64,000 bases of DNA from Vogesella mureinivorans (GTDB lineage Bacteria > Pseudomonadota > Gammaproteobacteria > Burkholderiales > Chromobacteriaceae): the NCBI RefSeq assembly GCF_007644035.1, contig NZ_VMTV02000663.1:1-64000 (forward strand), written 5' to 3'. Shown in pieces: positions 19,742 through 31,020 of the stretch; position 1 is the stretch's first letter; the number at the start of each line of letters is the position of its first letter. The notes under the pieces are model-generated. The model did not search any database. It had not been told where the DNA came from and saw only the letters and a list, made by a program, of their open reading frames with translations. A program made the position numbers and the translations under genes.

Positions 19742-22102
19742 TTAACCTCGCTTGATCTGAATCGGTTCGAACATGCCAGCCAGCGCCTGGGTAGCAGGAT
19801 GAGCCGCAGCAACGCGTACCACCCCTTCAGCCAGCGCCTTGTCGGCACGTACTTGCAGGCTTACCGAGGCACTACCCTGCTCTACCACAACGGTGTCACC
19901 GTCGTTCAGGCCCAGACGGGCAGCATCGGCAGGGCTGACGCGCACTACCGGGGTAGCGGCGGCTTCGGTTTGCTGCAGAGACGGTGCACGGCGGCAGATC
20001 GGGTCGGCGTGGTACAGCGGTACCTCGCCCACACGTACCAGGCCGGCAGCAGCCGGTGCAGCCACGTTGGCCGCAGTGGTAGCCAGTGCATTATTCAGTT
20101 TGGCGGCGATGTCACCCTTGGCCAGCAGCTCGGCGCGTACGTCTTCGGCAGAATTCTGCTCGAAGCCGTCCAGGCTCAGCATATTGCCCAGCACGCGCAG
20201 TACTTTCCACGCCGGACGCGCTTCGCCTTGCGGGCGCACCACACCGTTGAAGCTCTGCAGCTTGCCTTCCATGTTCACGAAGGAACCGGCGGTTTCGGAG
20301 AACGGGGCCACCGGCAGCAGTACGTCGGCGTAGTCCAGCAGGCCGGCACCTTTGTAAGCGGTCAGCGCAATCACGGTTGCTGCCTGTTTCATGGCGGCAA
20401 CGGCTTGCTGGCCGTTATAGGTGTCGGCTTCTACTTCGGTGTTCAGCAGGAAGTACGCCTTGCGCGGTTCCGCCAGCATGGCGGCAGCAGACAGGCCAGC
20501 GGTGACGCTTGCGCCCAGCGGGCCACGTGCCGGGTTCGCACCCGCTACGTCGGCACCTACGCTGTTGGCCGCTTCGGCAGTAATGCCGAAACGTGCGCCA
20601 GTCACGCGGGACAGCTCTTGTGCCAGCGCCAGCAGCTCGGAGAAGGCCGGGTGGTGCTGCGCCACGTTGCCCAGAATCACGGCAGCGTTGTCAGTAGCGC
20701 ACAGGCTGGCGGCAATGGCTTGCGCCTGCTCGCCAACGTTGGCCGCAGACAGATCCAGCGTGCTTTCCACACCCTTGATCGACACGGCAGCTTTCAGCAC
20801 CTGTGCCAGCGCATTCACCAGCGCAGCCGGGGAGACGATCAGCTTGGCATGCAGCGTGGTAAACAGCTCGTCATCCGCCACGTGAATCACGTTCAGCTGG
20901 GTACCCTTTTTCACCGACTGGCGAATACGGGAAGCCAGCAGCGGCTGTTCCTGGCGCTGCGAGGAGCCCACGACCAGCAGCGATTTGGCCGCGGCCAACT
21001 CGGTGATGGAGGCGCCCAGCCACAGTGCACCTTGCTGGGCGGCAGCTACACGGCTGTCGCTGCGGCGCAGAGCGGCATCGATGTTGTTTACGCCGAAGCT
21101 ACGCGCCAGCTTCTGAGCCAGGTACAGCTCTTCGGTGGTGCTGTGCGGGCTGGTCAGGAAGCCGATAGCGTCTTTGCCATGGTCGGCAGATACGCCGTTC
21201 AGGCCTTTTACGACGTATTCCAGCGCAGTCTGCCAGTCGGTTTCGTGCCACTTGCCGTCGAACTTGATCATCGGCTTGTGCAGACGCTCGGCGCTGTTCA
21301 GGCCTTCGTAGGAGAAGCGGTCACGGTCGGCCAGCCAGCATTCGTTGATGGCTTCGTTTTCCAGCGGCAGAACGCGCATGACTTCGTTCTGTTTTACCTG
21401 CACGATCAGGTTGGCACCCAGGCCGTCGTGCGGGCTCACCGACTTGCGACGCGACAGCTCCCAGGCACGGGTGCTGTAGCGGAACGGTTTGGAAGTGAGC
21501 GCACCCACCGGGCACAGGTCGATCACGTTACCGGAGATTTCCGAATTCACGGTCTTGCCCAGGTAAGGCATGATTTCCGAGAATTCGCTACGGTTAGCCA
21601 TACCGATTTCCTGGAAGCCACCGATTTCGTCGGTGAAGCGTACGCAGCGGGTGCAATGAATGCAGCGGCTCATTTCCTCGGCGGAAACCAGCGGGCCCAT
21701 GTCTTTGCCTACCACAACACGCTTTTCTTCCTGGTAACGGGAGCCGGAATTACCGTAGCCCACGGCCAGATCTTGCAGCTGGCATTCACCGCCCTGGTCG
21801 CAGATAGGGCAATCCAGCGGGTGGTTGATCAGCAGGAATTCCATAACGCCTTGCTGGGCCTTTTTGGCCAGCGGGGACGCCGTGTGCACTTTCATGCCAT
21901 CTGTTACCGGCGTGGCGCAGGCAGGCAGCGGCTTGGGTGCTTTCTCGACTTCTACCAGGCACATGCGGCAGTTGGCCGCAATGGACAGCTTCTTGTGGTA
22001 GCAGAAGTGAGGGATGTAGGTACCGGCAGTATGGGCGGCATCAATAATGGTGCTGCCCTGGTTGACTGTCAGTTTTTTACCGTCGATTTCGATTTCAAGC
22101 AT
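19742..22102 (-). CDS. nuoG: NADH-quinone oxidoreductase subunit G
   Basis: 786 aa. Largest peripheral-arm subunit. The N-terminal 2Fe-2S domain shows CYHKKLSIAANCRMCLVEVE and a later Cys; then CPICDQGGECQLQD and CIHCTRCVRF for the 4Fe-4S clusters, and after about residue 220 a molybdopterin-oxidoreductase-like domain without cofactor function. Residues 453-458 read AANVGE and sit on a head-to-head pair of the window's GTTGGCCGCA motif. Three further motif copies fall in this gene or its neighbours, all tolerated in frame. nuoF ends three bases upstream. Confidence 0.97.
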   Translation of the reverse strand: MLEIEIDGKKLTVNQGSTIIDAAHTAGTYIPHFCYHKKLSIAANCRMCLVEVEKAPKPLPACATPVTDGMKVHTASPLAKKAQQGVMEFLLINHPLDCPICDQGGECQLQDLAVGYGNSGSRYQEEKRVVVGKDMGPLVSAEEMSRCIHCTRCVRFTDEIGGFQEIGMANRSEFSEIMPYLGKTVNSEISGNVIDLCPVGALTSKPFRYSTRAWELSRRKSVSPHDGLGANLIVQVKQNEVMRVLPLENEAINECWLADRDRFSYEGLNSAERLHKPMIKFDGKWHETDWQTALEYVVKGLNGVSADHGKDAIGFLTSPHSTTEELYLAQKLARSFGVNNIDAALRRSDSRVAAAQQGALWLGASITELAAAKSLLVVGSSQRQEQPLLASRIRQSVKKGTQLNVIHVADDELFTTLHAKLIVSPAALVNALAQVLKAAVSIKGVESTLDLSAANVGEQAQAIAASLCATDNAAVILGNVAQHHPAFSELLALAQELSRVTGARFGITAEAANSVGADVAGANPARGPLGASVTAGLSAAAMLAEPRKAYFLLNTEVEADTYNGQQAVAAMKQAATVIALTAYKGAGLLDYADVLLPVAPFSETAGSFVNMEGKLQSFNGVVRPQGEARPAWKVLRVLGNMLSLDGFEQNSAEDVRAELLAKGDIAAKLNNALATTAANVAAPAAAGLVRVGEVPLYHADPICRRAPSLQQTEAAATPVVRVSPADAARLGLNDGDTVVVEQGSASVSLQVRADKALAEGVVRVAAAHPATQALAGMFEPIQIKRG

Positions 22103-22105
22103 CGC

Positions 22106-23401
22106 TCAACACCATTTGTGATCCACCAAAGACTTCTTGTGCTCGATGAGGTACTCGAACTCATTACGGAAGTGTTTGGTGAAGCTACGAACCGGGAACA
22201 CAGCGGCATCAGCCAGGGCGCAGATGGTGCGGCCTGCCATGTTGTTGCCTACCGAGTCCAGCAACTCAAGATCGCCTGGGCGGCCTTCGCCGTTGGCAAT
22301 GCGATGGATGACCTTGTACAGCCAGCCGGTGCCTTCACGGCACGGGGTGCACTGACCGCAAGATTCTTCGTGGTAGAAGTAAGCCAGACGCTCCAGCGCT
22401 TTTACCATGCAGACATCTTCGTTCATCACGATTACGGCACCCGAACCCAGCATGGAGCCGGCTTTGGAGATGCTGTCGTAATCCATGGTCAGGCCCATCA
22501 TCACGTCGCCTGGCAGTACCGGGGCAGACGAACCACCCGGGATCACCGCTTTCAGCTTCTTGCCGTCTTTCATGCCGCCAGCCATTTCCAGCAGGGTGGC
22601 AAACGGGGTGCCCAGCGGAATCTCGTAGTTACCCGGACGGTTTACGTGGCCGGAGATCGAGAACAGCTTGGTACCACCGTTATTCGGCTTGCCGGCTTCC
22701 AGGAATTTCTGGCCGCCGTCGCGAATGATGAACGGCACCGACGCAAACGATTCGGTGTTGTTGATGGTGGTTGGCTTACCGTACAGGCCGAAGCTGGCCG
22801 GGAATGGCGGCTTGAAGCGTGGCTGGCCTTTTTTGCCTTCCAGCGATTCCAGCAGCGCGGTTTCCTCGCCACAAATGTAGGCGCCGTAACCGTGGTGGGC
22901 GAACAGATCGAAGCTGAAGTCGGTACCCAGGATTTTTTCACCCAGGAAACCGGCCTTGCGTGCCTCATCCAGCGCCTCTTCGAACAGCTCGTAGGCTTCG
23001 AAGATTTCACCGTGAATGTAGTTGTAACCGGCTTTGCAACCCATGGCGTAGCCGGCGATGATCATGCCTTCGATCAGCGCGTGCGGGTTGTACAGCAGGA
23101 TGTCGCGGTCCTTGAAAGTGCCCGGCTCGCCCTCATCTGTATTGCAGACGACGTACTTGTCACCCGGGAAAGAACGCGGCATGAAGCTCCACTTCAGGCC
23201 GGTAGGGAAACCAGCGCCGCCGCGACCGCGAAGACCGGAGCTTTTCACCTCGGCAATCACGTCTTCCTGCGGCATGTTGGCTTCCAGGATCTTTTTCAGC
23301 GCCTGGTAGCCGCCACGAGCCATATAGGCATCGATGCGCCAGCAATCCGGGGCGTGGGTATCCACCCCCTCGAAAATCACACCATTGACGAAGACTGCCA
23401 T
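22106..23401 (-). CDS. nuoF: NADH-quinone oxidoreductase subunit F
   Basis: 431 aa. The NADH-oxidising flavoprotein of complex I. NADH/FMN site [20 protein letters not shown] loop [15 protein letters not shown], and the 4Fe-4S motif [15 protein letters not shown] are all visible. Its ATG shares one base with the nuoE stop (TAATG), so the two are coupled. Confidence 0.98.
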   Translation of the reverse strand: MAVFVNGVIFEGVDTHAPDCWRIDAYMARGGYQALKKILEANMPQEDVIAEVKSSGLRGRGGAGFPTGLKWSFMPRSFPGDKYVVCNTDEGEPGTFKDRDILLYNPHALIEGMIIAGYAMGCKAGYNYIHGEIFEAYELFEEALDEARKAGFLGEKILGTDFSFDLFAHHGYGAYICGEETALLESLEGKKGQPRFKPPFPASFGLYGKPTTINNTESFASVPFIIRDGGQKFLEAGKPNNGGTKLFSISGHVNRPGNYEIPLGTPFATLLEMAGGMKDGKKLKAVIPGGSSAPVLPGDVMMGLTMDYDSISKAGSMLGSGAVIVMNEDVCMVKALERLAYFYHEESCGQCTPCREGTGWLYKVIHRIANGEGRPGDLELLDSVGNNMAGRTICALADAAVFPVRSFTKHFRNEFEYLIEHKKSLVDHKWC

Positions 23402-23901
23402 TATTCCAACTCCGCCAGTTTTTTATCGATGGCTTCAGGGGTCATGAAGCTGCACATCTTGTGGTTGTTCAGCAGCAGCACGGGCGCATCACCACAAGCA
23501 CCCATGCACTCCCCTTCCAGCAAGGTGTACTTGCCGTCGGCACTGGTTTCGCCCAGGGCAATACCCAGCTTGCCGGAGATGTACTGGGCAGCATTCACAC
23601 CGCCTTGCAGCGCGCATGGCAGGTTGGTACAGACCGTGATCTTGTACTTGCCCACCGGCTTCATGTCGTACATGTTGTAGAACGTGGCGACTTCGTAAGC
23701 GGCTACCGGCGGAATGCCGATGTAGTTGGCCACGAACTCGATCACGTCGGCGTTCAGGCAACGCTCTGCTGGCGTTGCCCCCGTGTCGCGGCGTTCGGTC
23801 AGCGCAATGCGCAGCGCCGACATGGCCGCGGAACGGAATTGATCGGCTGGGTACTTGGCCAGTTCGCGATCAATCTTGGCTAGCGATTCTGCGGATAACA
23901 T
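23401..23901 (-). CDS. nuoE: NADH-quinone oxidoreductase subunit E
   Basis: 166 aa. Thioredoxin-fold subunit with a 2Fe-2S cluster; its ligands are in CTNLPC and GECMGACG. Overlaps nuoD and nuoF by one base at each end (TGATG and TAATG). Confidence 0.97.
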   Translation of the reverse strand: MLSAESLAKIDRELAKYPADQFRSAAMSALRIALTERRDTGATPAERCLNADVIEFVANYIGIPPVAAYEVATFYNMYDMKPVGKYKITVCTNLPCALQGGVNAAQYISGKLGIALGETSADGKYTLLEGECMGACGDAPVLLLNNHKMCSFMTPEAIDKKLAELE

Positions 23902-25154
23902 CAGCGGTCAATCTCCCCAAACACGATATCCTGAGTACCAATGATGGCCACCACGTCGGCAATCATGTGGCCACGCGACATTTCATCCAGGCTGGCCAGG
24001 TGGGCGTAGCCAGGGGCACGAATCTTCAGGCGGTATGGCTTGTTGGCGCCATCGGACACCAGATAGATACCGAACTCGCCTTTCGGGTGCTCTACCGCAG
24101 CGTAAGCTTCGCCTTCCGGTACGTGCATACCTTCGGTGAACAGCTTGAAGTGATGGATCAGTTCTTCCATATTCGACTTCATGCCTTCACGGCTAGGCGG
24201 TGCCACCTTGTGGTTGTCGGTAATGACCGGACCCGGGTTGGCTTTCAGCCATTGCACGCACTGCGCGATGATGCGGTTGGACTGACGCATTTCTTCTACG
24301 CGTACCAGGTAACGGTCGTAGCAGTCGCCTGTTACGCCTACCGGCACGTCAAAGTCCATGCGGTCGTATACGTCGTACGGCTGGGTCTTGCGCAGATCCC
24401 ACGCAATACCGGAACCACGCAACATCGGGCCAGTCATACCCAGGTTCTTGGCGCGTTCCGGGGTAACGATACCGATGTTTACGGTACGCTGTTTCCAGAT
24501 ACGGTTATCTGTCAGCAGGGTTTCGTAATCATCGATACAGGCCGGGAAGCGCTGGGTGAAATCTTCAATGAAATCGAGCATGGTGCCAGCACGTGTGGCG
24601 TTCAGGCGCGCGATTTCTTTGGCGTTACGGATTTTGGAAGCCTTGTATTGCGGCATGCTGTCCGGCAGGTCGCGATACACACCACCCGGGCGGAAGTAAG
24701 CTGCGTGCAGACGGGCGCCGGATACGGCTTCGTAGCAGTCCATCAGGTCCTCACGCTCACGGAAAGCGTACAGGAACATGGTCATGGCACCGATATCGAT
24801 GGAGTGCGCACCAATCCACAGCAAGTGGTTCAGTACACGGGTGATCTCGGCAAACATGACACGAATGTACTGAGCACGCTCCGGCACCTCGATACCCATC
24901 AGTTTTTCGATGGCCAGGCAGTAAGCGTGCTCGTTACACATCATGGACACGTAGTCCAGACGGTCCATGTAAGGCAGGGACTGGATGAAGGTCTTGCTTT
25001 CGGCCAGCTTCTCGGTGCCGCGATGCAGCAGGCCGATATGCGGGTCGGCACGCTGTACTACTTCACCATCCAGCTCCAGAACCAGGCGCAATACACCGTG
25101 CGCGGCCGGGTGCTGCGGGCCAAAGTTCAGCGTGTAGTTACGGATTTCAGCCAC
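23901..25154 (-). CDS. nuoD: NADH-quinone oxidoreductase subunit D
   Basis: 417 aa. The 49-kDa-type subunit that forms the quinone pocket with NuoB, related to hydrogenase large subunits without the metal. [18 protein letters not shown] near the N-terminus carries the quinone-site His; the C-terminus ends in the conserved DIVFGEIDR. It is separate from nuoC, unlike the NuoCD fusion of enterobacteria. Overlaps nuoC by eight bases. Confidence 0.97.
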   Translation of the reverse strand: MAEIRNYTLNFGPQHPAAHGVLRLVLELDGEVVQRADPHIGLLHRGTEKLAESKTFIQSLPYMDRLDYVSMMCNEHAYCLAIEKLMGIEVPERAQYIRVMFAEITRVLNHLLWIGAHSIDIGAMTMFLYAFREREDLMDCYEAVSGARLHAAYFRPGGVYRDLPDSMPQYKASKIRNAKEIARLNATRAGTMLDFIEDFTQRFPACIDDYETLLTDNRIWKQRTVNIGIVTPERAKNLGMTGPMLRGSGIAWDLRKTQPYDVYDRMDFDVPVGVTGDCYDRYLVRVEEMRQSNRIIAQCVQWLKANPGPVITDNHKVAPPSREGMKSNMEELIHHFKLFTEGMHVPEGEAYAAVEHPKGEFGIYLVSDGANKPYRLKIRAPGYAHLASLDEMSRGHMIADVVAIIGTQDIVFGEIDR

Positions 25155-25740
25155 CGTAGTTCTCCTCGCGGACGATACGCGGCGTAATTTCGCGCGGCTC
25201 GATGGTTACAGGCTGGTAGATAACGCGCTGCTGGGCTGCGTCATAACGCATTTCCACGTGGCCGGACACCGGGAAGTCCTTGCGGAACGGGTGGCCGACA
25301 AAACCGTAATCGGTCAGCAAGCGGCGCAGGTCCGGGTGGCCTTCGAATACGATACCGAACAGGTCGAATGCTTCGCGCTCGAACCAGTTGGCCGCAGACC
25401 AGATGTCATTCACGCTAGGCACAACAGGGAAGCTGTCGTCCTCGGCAAAAATGCGCACGCGGATGCGGGTGTTATGCGTCAGGGAAAGCAGGTGGTAGAC
25501 AACGGCAAAGCGCGGGCCATCTTGCGGCTCGTCTTTATAGGCGCTGTAGTCCATACCGCAGATATCGATGCACTGCTCAAACGACAGCGCAGCGTTGTCA
25601 CGCAGCGAAGTCATCACAGAAAGCGTATCAGCGGATTTACAGACAATCGTCAGCTCGTCCAGCGCGATCTTGGCGCTGACCAGCTTTTCGCCGAGCACCT
25701 GTTCAACCGCCGACTTGAGCTCTTCCATTTTCAATGACAT
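25147..25740 (-). CDS. nuoC: NADH-quinone oxidoreductase subunit C
   Basis: 197 aa. The 30-kDa-type peripheral subunit. The family signature [22 protein letters not shown] followed by GHPFRKDFP is intact. The start may be MSLKMEEL or the Met five residues on. A motif copy at 25387 is read in frame. nuoB ends nine bases upstream. Confidence 0.96.
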   Translation of the reverse strand: MSLKMEELKSAVEQVLGEKLVSAKIALDELTIVCKSADTLSVMTSLRDNAALSFEQCIDICGMDYSAYKDEPQDGPRFAVVYHLLSLTHNTRIRVRIFAEDDSFPVVPSVNDIWSAANWFEREAFDLFGIVFEGHPDLRRLLTDYGFVGHPFRKDFPVSGHVEMRYDAAQQRVIYQPVTIEPREITPRIVREENYGG

Positions 25741-25749
25741 GGTTTTACC

Positions 25750-26226
25750 TCAGCGGGCGATGGTGTTGGTACGCTTGATCTTGTTCTGCAGCTGAATGAT
25801 GCCGTACAGCAGGGCTTCTGCAGTAGGAGGACAGCCTGGAACATAGACATCTACCGGCACGATGCGGTCGCAGCCGCGCACGACAGAATAAGAATAGTGG
25901 TAATAGCCACCACCGTTGGCACAGGAACCCATGGAGATAACCCAACGCGGCTCGGCCATCTGGTCGTAAACCTTGCGCAGGGCGGGAGCCATTTTATTGC
26001 ACAGGGTGCCGGCCACAATCATCAGGTCAGACTGACGCGGGCTTGGGCGGAATACGATACCGAAGCGGTCCAAGTCGTAGCGGGCTGCACCTGCGTGCAT
26101 CATCTCTACGGCACAGCAGGCCAGACCGAACGTCATTGGCCACAGCGAGCCGGTACGCGTCCAGTTGATCAGCTTGTCAGCAGTGGTAGTGACAAAACCC
26201 TTTTCGAGAATGCCTTCTACTCCCAT
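25750..26226 (-). CDS. nuoB: NADH-quinone oxidoreductase subunit B
   Basis: 158 aa. Holds cluster N2, the last iron-sulphur centre before quinone. Ligands are the tandem Cys in LACCAVEMM, the Cys in MGSCANGGG and that in [13 protein letters not shown] start it at [11 protein letters not shown], which matches the family and has AAGGAG upstream inside nuoA; the seven-codon longer form is rejected. Overlaps the nuoA end by ten bases. Confidence 0.97.
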   Translation of the reverse strand: MGVEGILEKGFVTTTADKLINWTRTGSLWPMTFGLACCAVEMMHAGAARYDLDRFGIVFRPSPRQSDLMIVAGTLCNKMAPALRKVYDQMAEPRWVISMGSCANGGGYYHYSYSVVRGCDRIVPVDVYVPGCPPTAEALLYGIIQLQNKIKRTNTIAR

Positions 26227-26573
26227 TCCAGCGCTCCTTTTTTCCACATGTAAATAAAGCCAAGTGTCAGAACGGTCAGGAATTCCAGCATGACGCCAAA
26301 GCCGTACACGCCCAATTCCTTAAATACGACCGCCCAAGGAACCAGAAATGCGACCTCGAGATCGAAAAGGATAAAAAGAATGGCTATCAGGTAATACCTG
26401 ACATCAAACTTCATTCGTGCGTCTTCGAAGGCTTCAAAACCGCACTCATAAGGAGACAGTTTCTCAGGATCAGGTCTATTAGGTGCGAGCAACCAGCCCA
26501 GAACCAGCGGACCTACCCCGACCAAGAGGCCGACGACGACAAACAACAGAATGGGAAAGTAATTTTGCAGCAT
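26217..26573 (-). CDS. nuoA: NADH-quinone oxidoreductase subunit A
   Basis: 118 aa. First gene of the complex I operon; three-helix membrane subunit. Landmarks [41 protein letters not shown]. The start MLQNYFPIL is chosen by family length; the 16 upstream codons run into the leader after the tRNA-Leu terminator. The ribosome binding site is not strong (AGGGG, 11 bases away). An operon promoter must lie in the short space up to 26621 or transcription enters from upstream. Confidence 0.95.
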   Translation of the reverse strand: MLQNYFPILLFVVVGLLVGVGPLVLGWLLAPNRPDPEKLSPYECGFEAFEDARMKFDVRYYLIAILFILFDLEVAFLVPWAVVFKELGVYGFGVMLEFLTVLTLGFIYMWKKGALEWE

Positions 26574-26620
26574 TTCCCGCACACCCCTAAAAGAAAGGAG
26601 GACAGACCCCCTTGACTCCA

Positions 26621-26658
26621 AACAAAACAGGCCACCGGAATCCCGGCGGCCTGTTTTT
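26621..26658 (-). terminator. terminator between tRNA-Leu and nuoA
   Basis: Inverted repeat AAACAGGCC/GGCCTGTTT with a GC-rich inner part; TTTTGTTT follows on the minus strand. It would stop secG/tRNA transcription before nuoA. Confidence 0.75.
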
Positions 26659-26664
26659 TGAATG

Positions 26665-26752
26665 TGGTGCCGACAGTGAGACTCGAACTCACACAGCCTA
26701 CGGCCACTACCCCCTCAAGATAGCGTGTCTACCAATTTCACCATGTCGGCAC
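26665..26752 (-). tRNA. tRNA-Leu (GAG)
   Basis: 88 bases with encoded CCA. Class II cloverleaf with the long variable arm of leucine tRNAs. Anticodon stem CTATC/GGTAG around loop TTGAGGG gives GAG; the T-arm reads GAGTTCGAGTCTC. Its position between secG and nuoA is usual in betaproteobacteria. Confidence 0.96.
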
Positions 26753-26763
26753 AATTTTAACTT

Positions 26764-27111
26764 TTATTCCGGAATCACGCCGGAGGCATTACCCTTAGCA
26801 GCACCGCCCGGGATTTGCGATGTCGCTTTTTCGATGCTCGAATCCATTACGCCAAGCTTGCTGTCGTTTGCGACATGCAAATAGCTGATTAACATCAACA
26901 TCGAAAAGAACACGACAGCCGACACGGCGGTTGCCCTGCTCAGGAAATTAGCGGAACCGCTTGCACCAAAAAGGCTTCCCGAAGAACCGCCACCACCACC
27001 AAAGGCAGCTCCCATATCAGCCCCCTTGCCATGCTGCATCAAGACAAGGACGATAATTGCCAGCGCAGAAACCAACAGCGTGACAAGTGCAAACGTATTC
27101 AAGAGTTCCAT
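26764..27111 (-). CDS. secG: preprotein translocase subunit SecG
   Basis: 115 aa. Small membrane subunit of the SecYEG channel. Two hydrophobic helices (about 5-24 and 58-78) flank the conserved VLMQHGKGADMGAAFGGGGG segment, with a Ser/Gly-rich linker and a low-complexity tail. It starts one base after tpiA and precedes tRNA-Leu by 11 bases. Confidence 0.95.
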   Translation of the reverse strand: MELLNTFALVTLLVSALAIIVLVLMQHGKGADMGAAFGGGGGSSGSLFGASGSANFLSRATAVSAVVFFSMLMLISYLHVANDSKLGVMDSSIEKATSQIPGGAAKGNASGVIPE

Positions 27112-27112
27112 A

Positions 27113-27859
27113 CTATATCAACTTTTTAGCAGCCTGGCAAATCTTGCCAAATCCGTTAACCTCGAGGGACGCACCACCAACCAAGGCGCCACCGACACTT
27201 GCCAGCGACAGGATTGCGTCCGCATTGTCTGCTTTGACGCTTCCGCCGTAGAGGACGCGAATACTATCAGACGCACCATAGCATTGCAATACAACATCCC
27301 CTATCTGCTTATGCACCTCGTCTATTTGTTCGATAGTGGCCACCTTGCCAGTACCGATAGCCCAGACCGGCTCGTACGCTACGACGTAGTGCTGTCCTTT
27401 TATAGCAGCCAATGCTTCCAGTTGCTGGCCAATGACTGCATCAACCTGATCAGCCTCGCGCTGCGCCAGGGTTTCACCCACACACAGCACCGGTACCATA
27501 CCGGCGGCTACCACCGCCTGCAGCTTGGCTGACAGCGCCGCATTATCTTCGCCAAAATACTGACGACGCTCCGAATGGCCGACCAACACATATTGGCAAC
27601 CGATATCGGCCAACATGGCCGCACTGGTCTCGCCGGTATACGCACCATCACTGGCAAACCGGCTGGCATCCTGCGCGGCCACAGCCATGTGACTTCCTTG
27701 CAGCATAGTGGCCAGTTGTGAAAGATAGATGTCAGGCGCAGCAATACCCACACCGGTACGATTAATGTCGGCATCTGCCAGCATGCTGGCCACCAGAGCC
27801 TGGTTGGCCGCAGTACGCCCGTTCATCTTCCAGTTGCCAATTACCAGCTTGCTATTCAT
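27113..27859 (-). CDS. tpiA: triosephosphate isomerase
   Basis: 248 aa, normal length. Interconverts dihydroxyacetone phosphate and glyceraldehyde 3-phosphate. Substrate Lys in GNWKMNGR, catalytic His in [12 protein letters not shown], catalytic Glu in [11 protein letters not shown] and the phosphate loop [12 protein letters not shown] are all present. First gene of the tpiA-secG-tRNA unit. A motif copy at 27803 is read in frame as TAANQ. Confidence 0.98.
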   Translation of the reverse strand: MNSKLVIGNWKMNGRTAANQALVASMLADADINRTGVGIAAPDIYLSQLATMLQGSHMAVAAQDASRFASDGAYTGETSAAMLADIGCQYVLVGHSERRQYFGEDNAALSAKLQAVVAAGMVPVLCVGETLAQREADQVDAVIGQQLEALAAIKGQHYVVAYEPVWAIGTGKVATIEQIDEVHKQIGDVVLQCYGASDSIRVLYGGSVKADNADAILSLASVGGALVGGASLEVNGFGKICQAAKKLI

Positions 27860-28011
27860 TGCGCCCTACCTTTAGGTGAACCATTGAGAATGGGCGAATT
27901 ATACCCGCGCCCACCCCACCGGCTGCAATGTGACGAACTGTAATATTTCTGAAATCACCAACCATTACGATGCACTCCATCGCAACACGCCGTTAAACTT
28001 TGGAGCACGCA

Positions 28012-29049
28012 ATGAAACACACTACCCGCCTGGTCGCCACTCTGGCTTTTTCCGGTTTTGTAGCAGGCCACGCGTTTGCGGCAGATATCACTGGCGCCGG
28101 CGCAACCTTCCCGTACCCGCTGTACGCCAAATGGGCCGAGGCTTACAAGGCCAAGACCAACAACAACATGAACTACCAGTCCATCGGCTCCGGTGGTGGT
28201 ATTAAACAGATTCAATCCAAAACAGTGGATTTCGGCGCTTCCGACATGCCACTGAAGCCGGAAGAGCTGGATAAAGCCGGCCTGACCCAGTTCCCGACCG
28301 TCATCGGCGGCGTGGTGCCAGTGATCAACGTGCCAGGCATTACCGCTGGCCAGCTGAAACTGACCGGCCCGCTGCTGGCAGACATCTACCTGGGCAAAGT
28401 TGCCAACTGGAACGATGCCGCGATCGCCAAGCTGAACCCGGGCGTAAAACTGCCAGACCAGAAGATTACTGTAGTACGCCGCTCTGACGGCTCCGGCACC
28501 ACCTTCATCTTCACCAACTACCTGTCCAAGGTATCCCCAGAGTGGAACAGCACTGTTGGTGCCAACTCCGCCGTAAAGTGGAGCGTGGGCGTGGGCGGTA
28601 AAGGTAACGAAGGCGTGGCCAACTATGTAACCCGCATCAAGGGCGCGATTGGCTACGTGGAATACGCCTACGCCAAACAGAACAAGATTGCCCACACCCA
28701 GATGCAGAATGCCTCTGGCGCTTACGTAAACCCGGATGACAGCACCTTCAAGGCTGCTGCGGCCAACGCTGACTGGGCTAAAGCACCTGGCTTCTACCTG
28801 ATTCTGACCAACCAGCCGGGCAAAGACACCTGGCCGCTGTCGGGCGCTACCTTCATCCTGATGCACAAGAAGCAGGACAAGCCGGCCCAAGGCCAGGAAG
28901 CGCTGAAGTTCTTTGACTGGGCTTACAGCAATGGTGACGCCACTGCCGTCCAGCTGGACTACGTGCCAATGCCGGCCAATGTGAAGACCACCATTCGCAA
29001 TAGCTGGAAACAGATCACCGACGCCTCCGGCGCCCCGATCTGGAAATAA
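28012..29049 (+). CDS. pstS: phosphate ABC transporter, periplasmic binding protein
   Basis: 345 aa. Binds phosphate in the periplasm for the PstCAB importer. A signal peptide of about 23 residues (MKHTTRLVATLAFSGFVAGHAFA) precedes the mature start ADITGAGATFPYPLY. Phosphate-binding segments GSGGGIKQI, DFGASDMPL and RRSDGSGTTFIFTNYL are recognisable. TTTGGAG before the ATG at 28012 is the ribosome binding site. A hairpin after the gene probably cuts read-through into pstC, which fits the need for more binding protein than permease. Confidence 0.97.
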   Translation: MKHTTRLVATLAFSGFVAGHAFAADITGAGATFPYPLYAKWAEAYKAKTNNNMNYQSIGSGGGIKQIQSKTVDFGASDMPLKPEELDKAGLTQFPTVIGGVVPVINVPGITAGQLKLTGPLLADIYLGKVANWNDAAIAKLNPGVKLPDQKITVVRRSDGSGTTFIFTNYLSKVSPEWNSTVGANSAVKWSVGVGGKGNEGVANYVTRIKGAIGYVEYAYAKQNKIAHTQMQNASGAYVNPDDSTFKAAAANADWAKAPGFYLILTNQPGKDTWPLSGATFILMHKKQDKPAQGQEALKFFDWAYSNGDATAVQLDYVPMPANVKTTIRNSWKQITDASGAPIWK

Positions 29050-29071
29050 TGCCCACAGGCATCAAGCAACG

Positions 29072-29100
29072 CAGGCCGGGGACCCGTTCCCGGCTTTTTG
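29072..29100 (+). terminator. attenuating terminator between pstS and pstC
   Basis: Stem GCCGGG/CCCGGC followed by five T, in the 75-base gap between pstS and pstC. Confidence 0.75.
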
Positions 29101-29124
29101 TCTGCAAGCGCTTAGAGATTTCCC

Positions 29125-30087
29125 ATGGAAAATAATCAGTACTCAGCCCATCTGAAACGCCAGATGCTGCTCGACTCGGTCTTCCGGGTAGCAACACGCT
29201 TCTTTGCCTTCCTCGTGCTGGCCATGCTTATCGGCATTCTGGTTTCACTGCTGATCGGTGCCATGCCGAGTATCCGCCACTTTGGCTGGGGCTTTCTTAC
29301 CAGCAGCGAGTGGGACCCGGTTACCGAACAATTTGGTGCCGTTGTACCCATTTTCGGCACGCTGATCACATCGTTTATTGCCCTGCTGATTGGCGTGCCC
29401 ATCAGCTTTGGCATTGCCATCTTCCTGACCGAGCTGTGCCCACCCATGCTGAAACGCCCGCTGGGCATTGCAGTAGAGCTGCTGGCAGGCATCCCGTCCA
29501 TCATTTACGGCATGTGGGGCCTGTTTGTGTTTGCCCCGCTGTTTGGCGAATACGTACAACCGTGGATCCTGGAAAACATGGGCGATCTGCCGCTGGTAGG
29601 CTTCCTGTTCCAGGGCGCGCCGATGGGCATCGGCATCTTCACCGCCGGCCTGATTCTGGCCATCATGGTGATACCGTTTATTGCTTCGGTAATGCGCGAC
29701 GTGTTTGAAGTCGTCCCCCCGATGCTGAAAGAATCTGCTTACGGCCTGGGTGGCACCACCTGGGAGGTCGTGCGCTACGTGGTCCTGCCCTACACCAAAA
29801 CCGGTGTGGTAGGCGGCATCATGCTGGGCCTGGGCCGCGCGCTGGGCGAAACCATGGCAGTGACCTTTGTTATCGGTAACTCGTCCATTTTCGCTACCGG
29901 CCTGTTTGAAGCCGGCAACTCCATTGCCTCTACGCTGGCGAACGAGTTTGCCGAGGCCAACGGTGAACTGTATCTGTCCTCGCTGATCCAGCTGGGCCTG
30001 ATTCTGTTCTTTATTACCTTTGTCGTGCTGTCCTGCTCCAAGCTGCTGTTGCTGCAGCTGAAGAAGCAGGAAGGCCGCTCTTCCTGA
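29125..30087 (+). CDS. pstC: phosphate ABC transporter permease
   Basis: 320 aa with about six membrane helices (the first at 24-46). The permease EAA-type loop is [44 protein letters not shown]. Works with PstA as the channel pair. The start [11 protein letters not shown] follows the pstS terminator by about 25 bases; pstA begins 12 bases after the stop. Confidence 0.96.
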   Translation: MENNQYSAHLKRQMLLDSVFRVATRFFAFLVLAMLIGILVSLLIGAMPSIRHFGWGFLTSSEWDPVTEQFGAVVPIFGTLITSFIALLIGVPISFGIAIFLTELCPPMLKRPLGIAVELLAGIPSIIYGMWGLFVFAPLFGEYVQPWILENMGDLPLVGFLFQGAPMGIGIFTAGLILAIMVIPFIASVMRDVFEVVPPMLKESAYGLGGTTWEVVRYVVLPYTKTGVVGGIMLGLGRALGETMAVTFVIGNSSIFATGLFEAGNSIASTLANEFAEANGELYLSSLIQLGLILFFITFVVLSCSKLLLLQLKKQEGRSS

Positions 30088-30099
30088 TCGGAACCCGTC

Positions 30100-31008
30100 A
30101 TGAGCACCAGCCAAGCTATCGGTTCCGAGAAAGCGATCAAGGTTATGTCACAGTCTACACAACGCAATAACGCCATCTACGCCCGTCGTCGCCTGGTCAA
30201 CGGCTTCAACATGCTGGCCGCCACCCTGGCCATGGGCTTTGGTCTGTTCTGGCTGTTCTGGATTCTCTGGACACTGCTGCAGCACGGCCTGTCCGGCCTG
30301 TCGACAGATGTGTTTACCCAGATCACCCCACCGCCAGGCTCCAAAGGCGGCTTGGCCAACGCCATTGCCGGCTCGCTGCAGATGACCTTCTTTGGCATCC
30401 TGTTCGGCACCCCGATCGGCATTCTGGCCGGTGTTTACCTGGCCGAGTACGGCGAGCGCGGCTGGCTGGCGCCTGCCACCCGCTTCATCAACGACATTCT
30501 GCTGTCGGCCCCGTCCATCGTGATTGGCCTGTTTGTGTATGAAGTGTATGTCGTGACCATCGGCCACTTCTCTGGCTGGGCTGGCTCCATGGCCCTGGCG
30601 CTGCTGGTGATCCCGGTGGTAGTACGTACTACCGAAAACATGCTGCGCCTGGTACCGAACAGCCTGCGCGAAGCGGCCATTGCCCTAGGCGCGCCGCAGT
30701 GGAAAGTCATCATGTACGTGACGCTGCGTGCCGCCAAGGCTGGCGTGATTACCGGCATCTTGTTGGCCGTGGCCCGTATTTCCGGCGAAACCGCGCCGCT
30801 GCTGTTCACTGCCCTGAACAACCAGTTCTGGAGCAATATGAACCAGCCAATGGCCAACCTGCCGATCGTGATTTTCCAGTTTGCCATGAGCCCGTACGAA
30901 GACTGGCACGCACTGGCCTGGGCTGGCGCCCTGCTGATTACCTTCAGCGTCCTTACCCTGAACATTCTGGCTCGCTGGTTTGCCAGCAAAAACAACTCTA
31001 CTCATTAA
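30100..31008 (+). CDS. pstA: phosphate ABC transporter permease
   Basis: 302 aa from the ATG at 30100; an in-frame ATG at 30145 would drop 15 poorly conserved residues and cannot be excluded. Six membrane helices and the permease loop [50 protein letters not shown]. Partner of PstC. pstB follows 12 bases later. Confidence 0.95.
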   Translation: MSTSQAIGSEKAIKVMSQSTQRNNAIYARRRLVNGFNMLAATLAMGFGLFWLFWILWTLLQHGLSGLSTDVFTQITPPPGSKGGLANAIAGSLQMTFFGILFGTPIGILAGVYLAEYGERGWLAPATRFINDILLSAPSIVIGLFVYEVYVVTIGHFSGWAGSMALALLVIPVVVRTTENMLRLVPNSLREAAIALGAPQWKVIMYVTLRAAKAGVITGILLAVARISGETAPLLFTALNNQFWSNMNQPMANLPIVIFQFAMSPYEDWHALAWAGALLITFSVLTLNILARWFASKNNSTH

Positions 31009-31020
31009 GGCTTGACGACC

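Noticed and set aside
19025-23680. A 1551-codon open frame on the plus strand
   Set aside because: It runs antisense through nuoH, nuoG and nuoF; the real genes are certain, and the long frame is a by-product of GC-rich codon use.
27921-27944. Possible Pho box upstream of pstS (CTGCAAT and CTGTAAT)
   Set aside because: One half-site fits CTGTCAT well, but the repeat spacing is 15 instead of 11 bases, so I do not call it.
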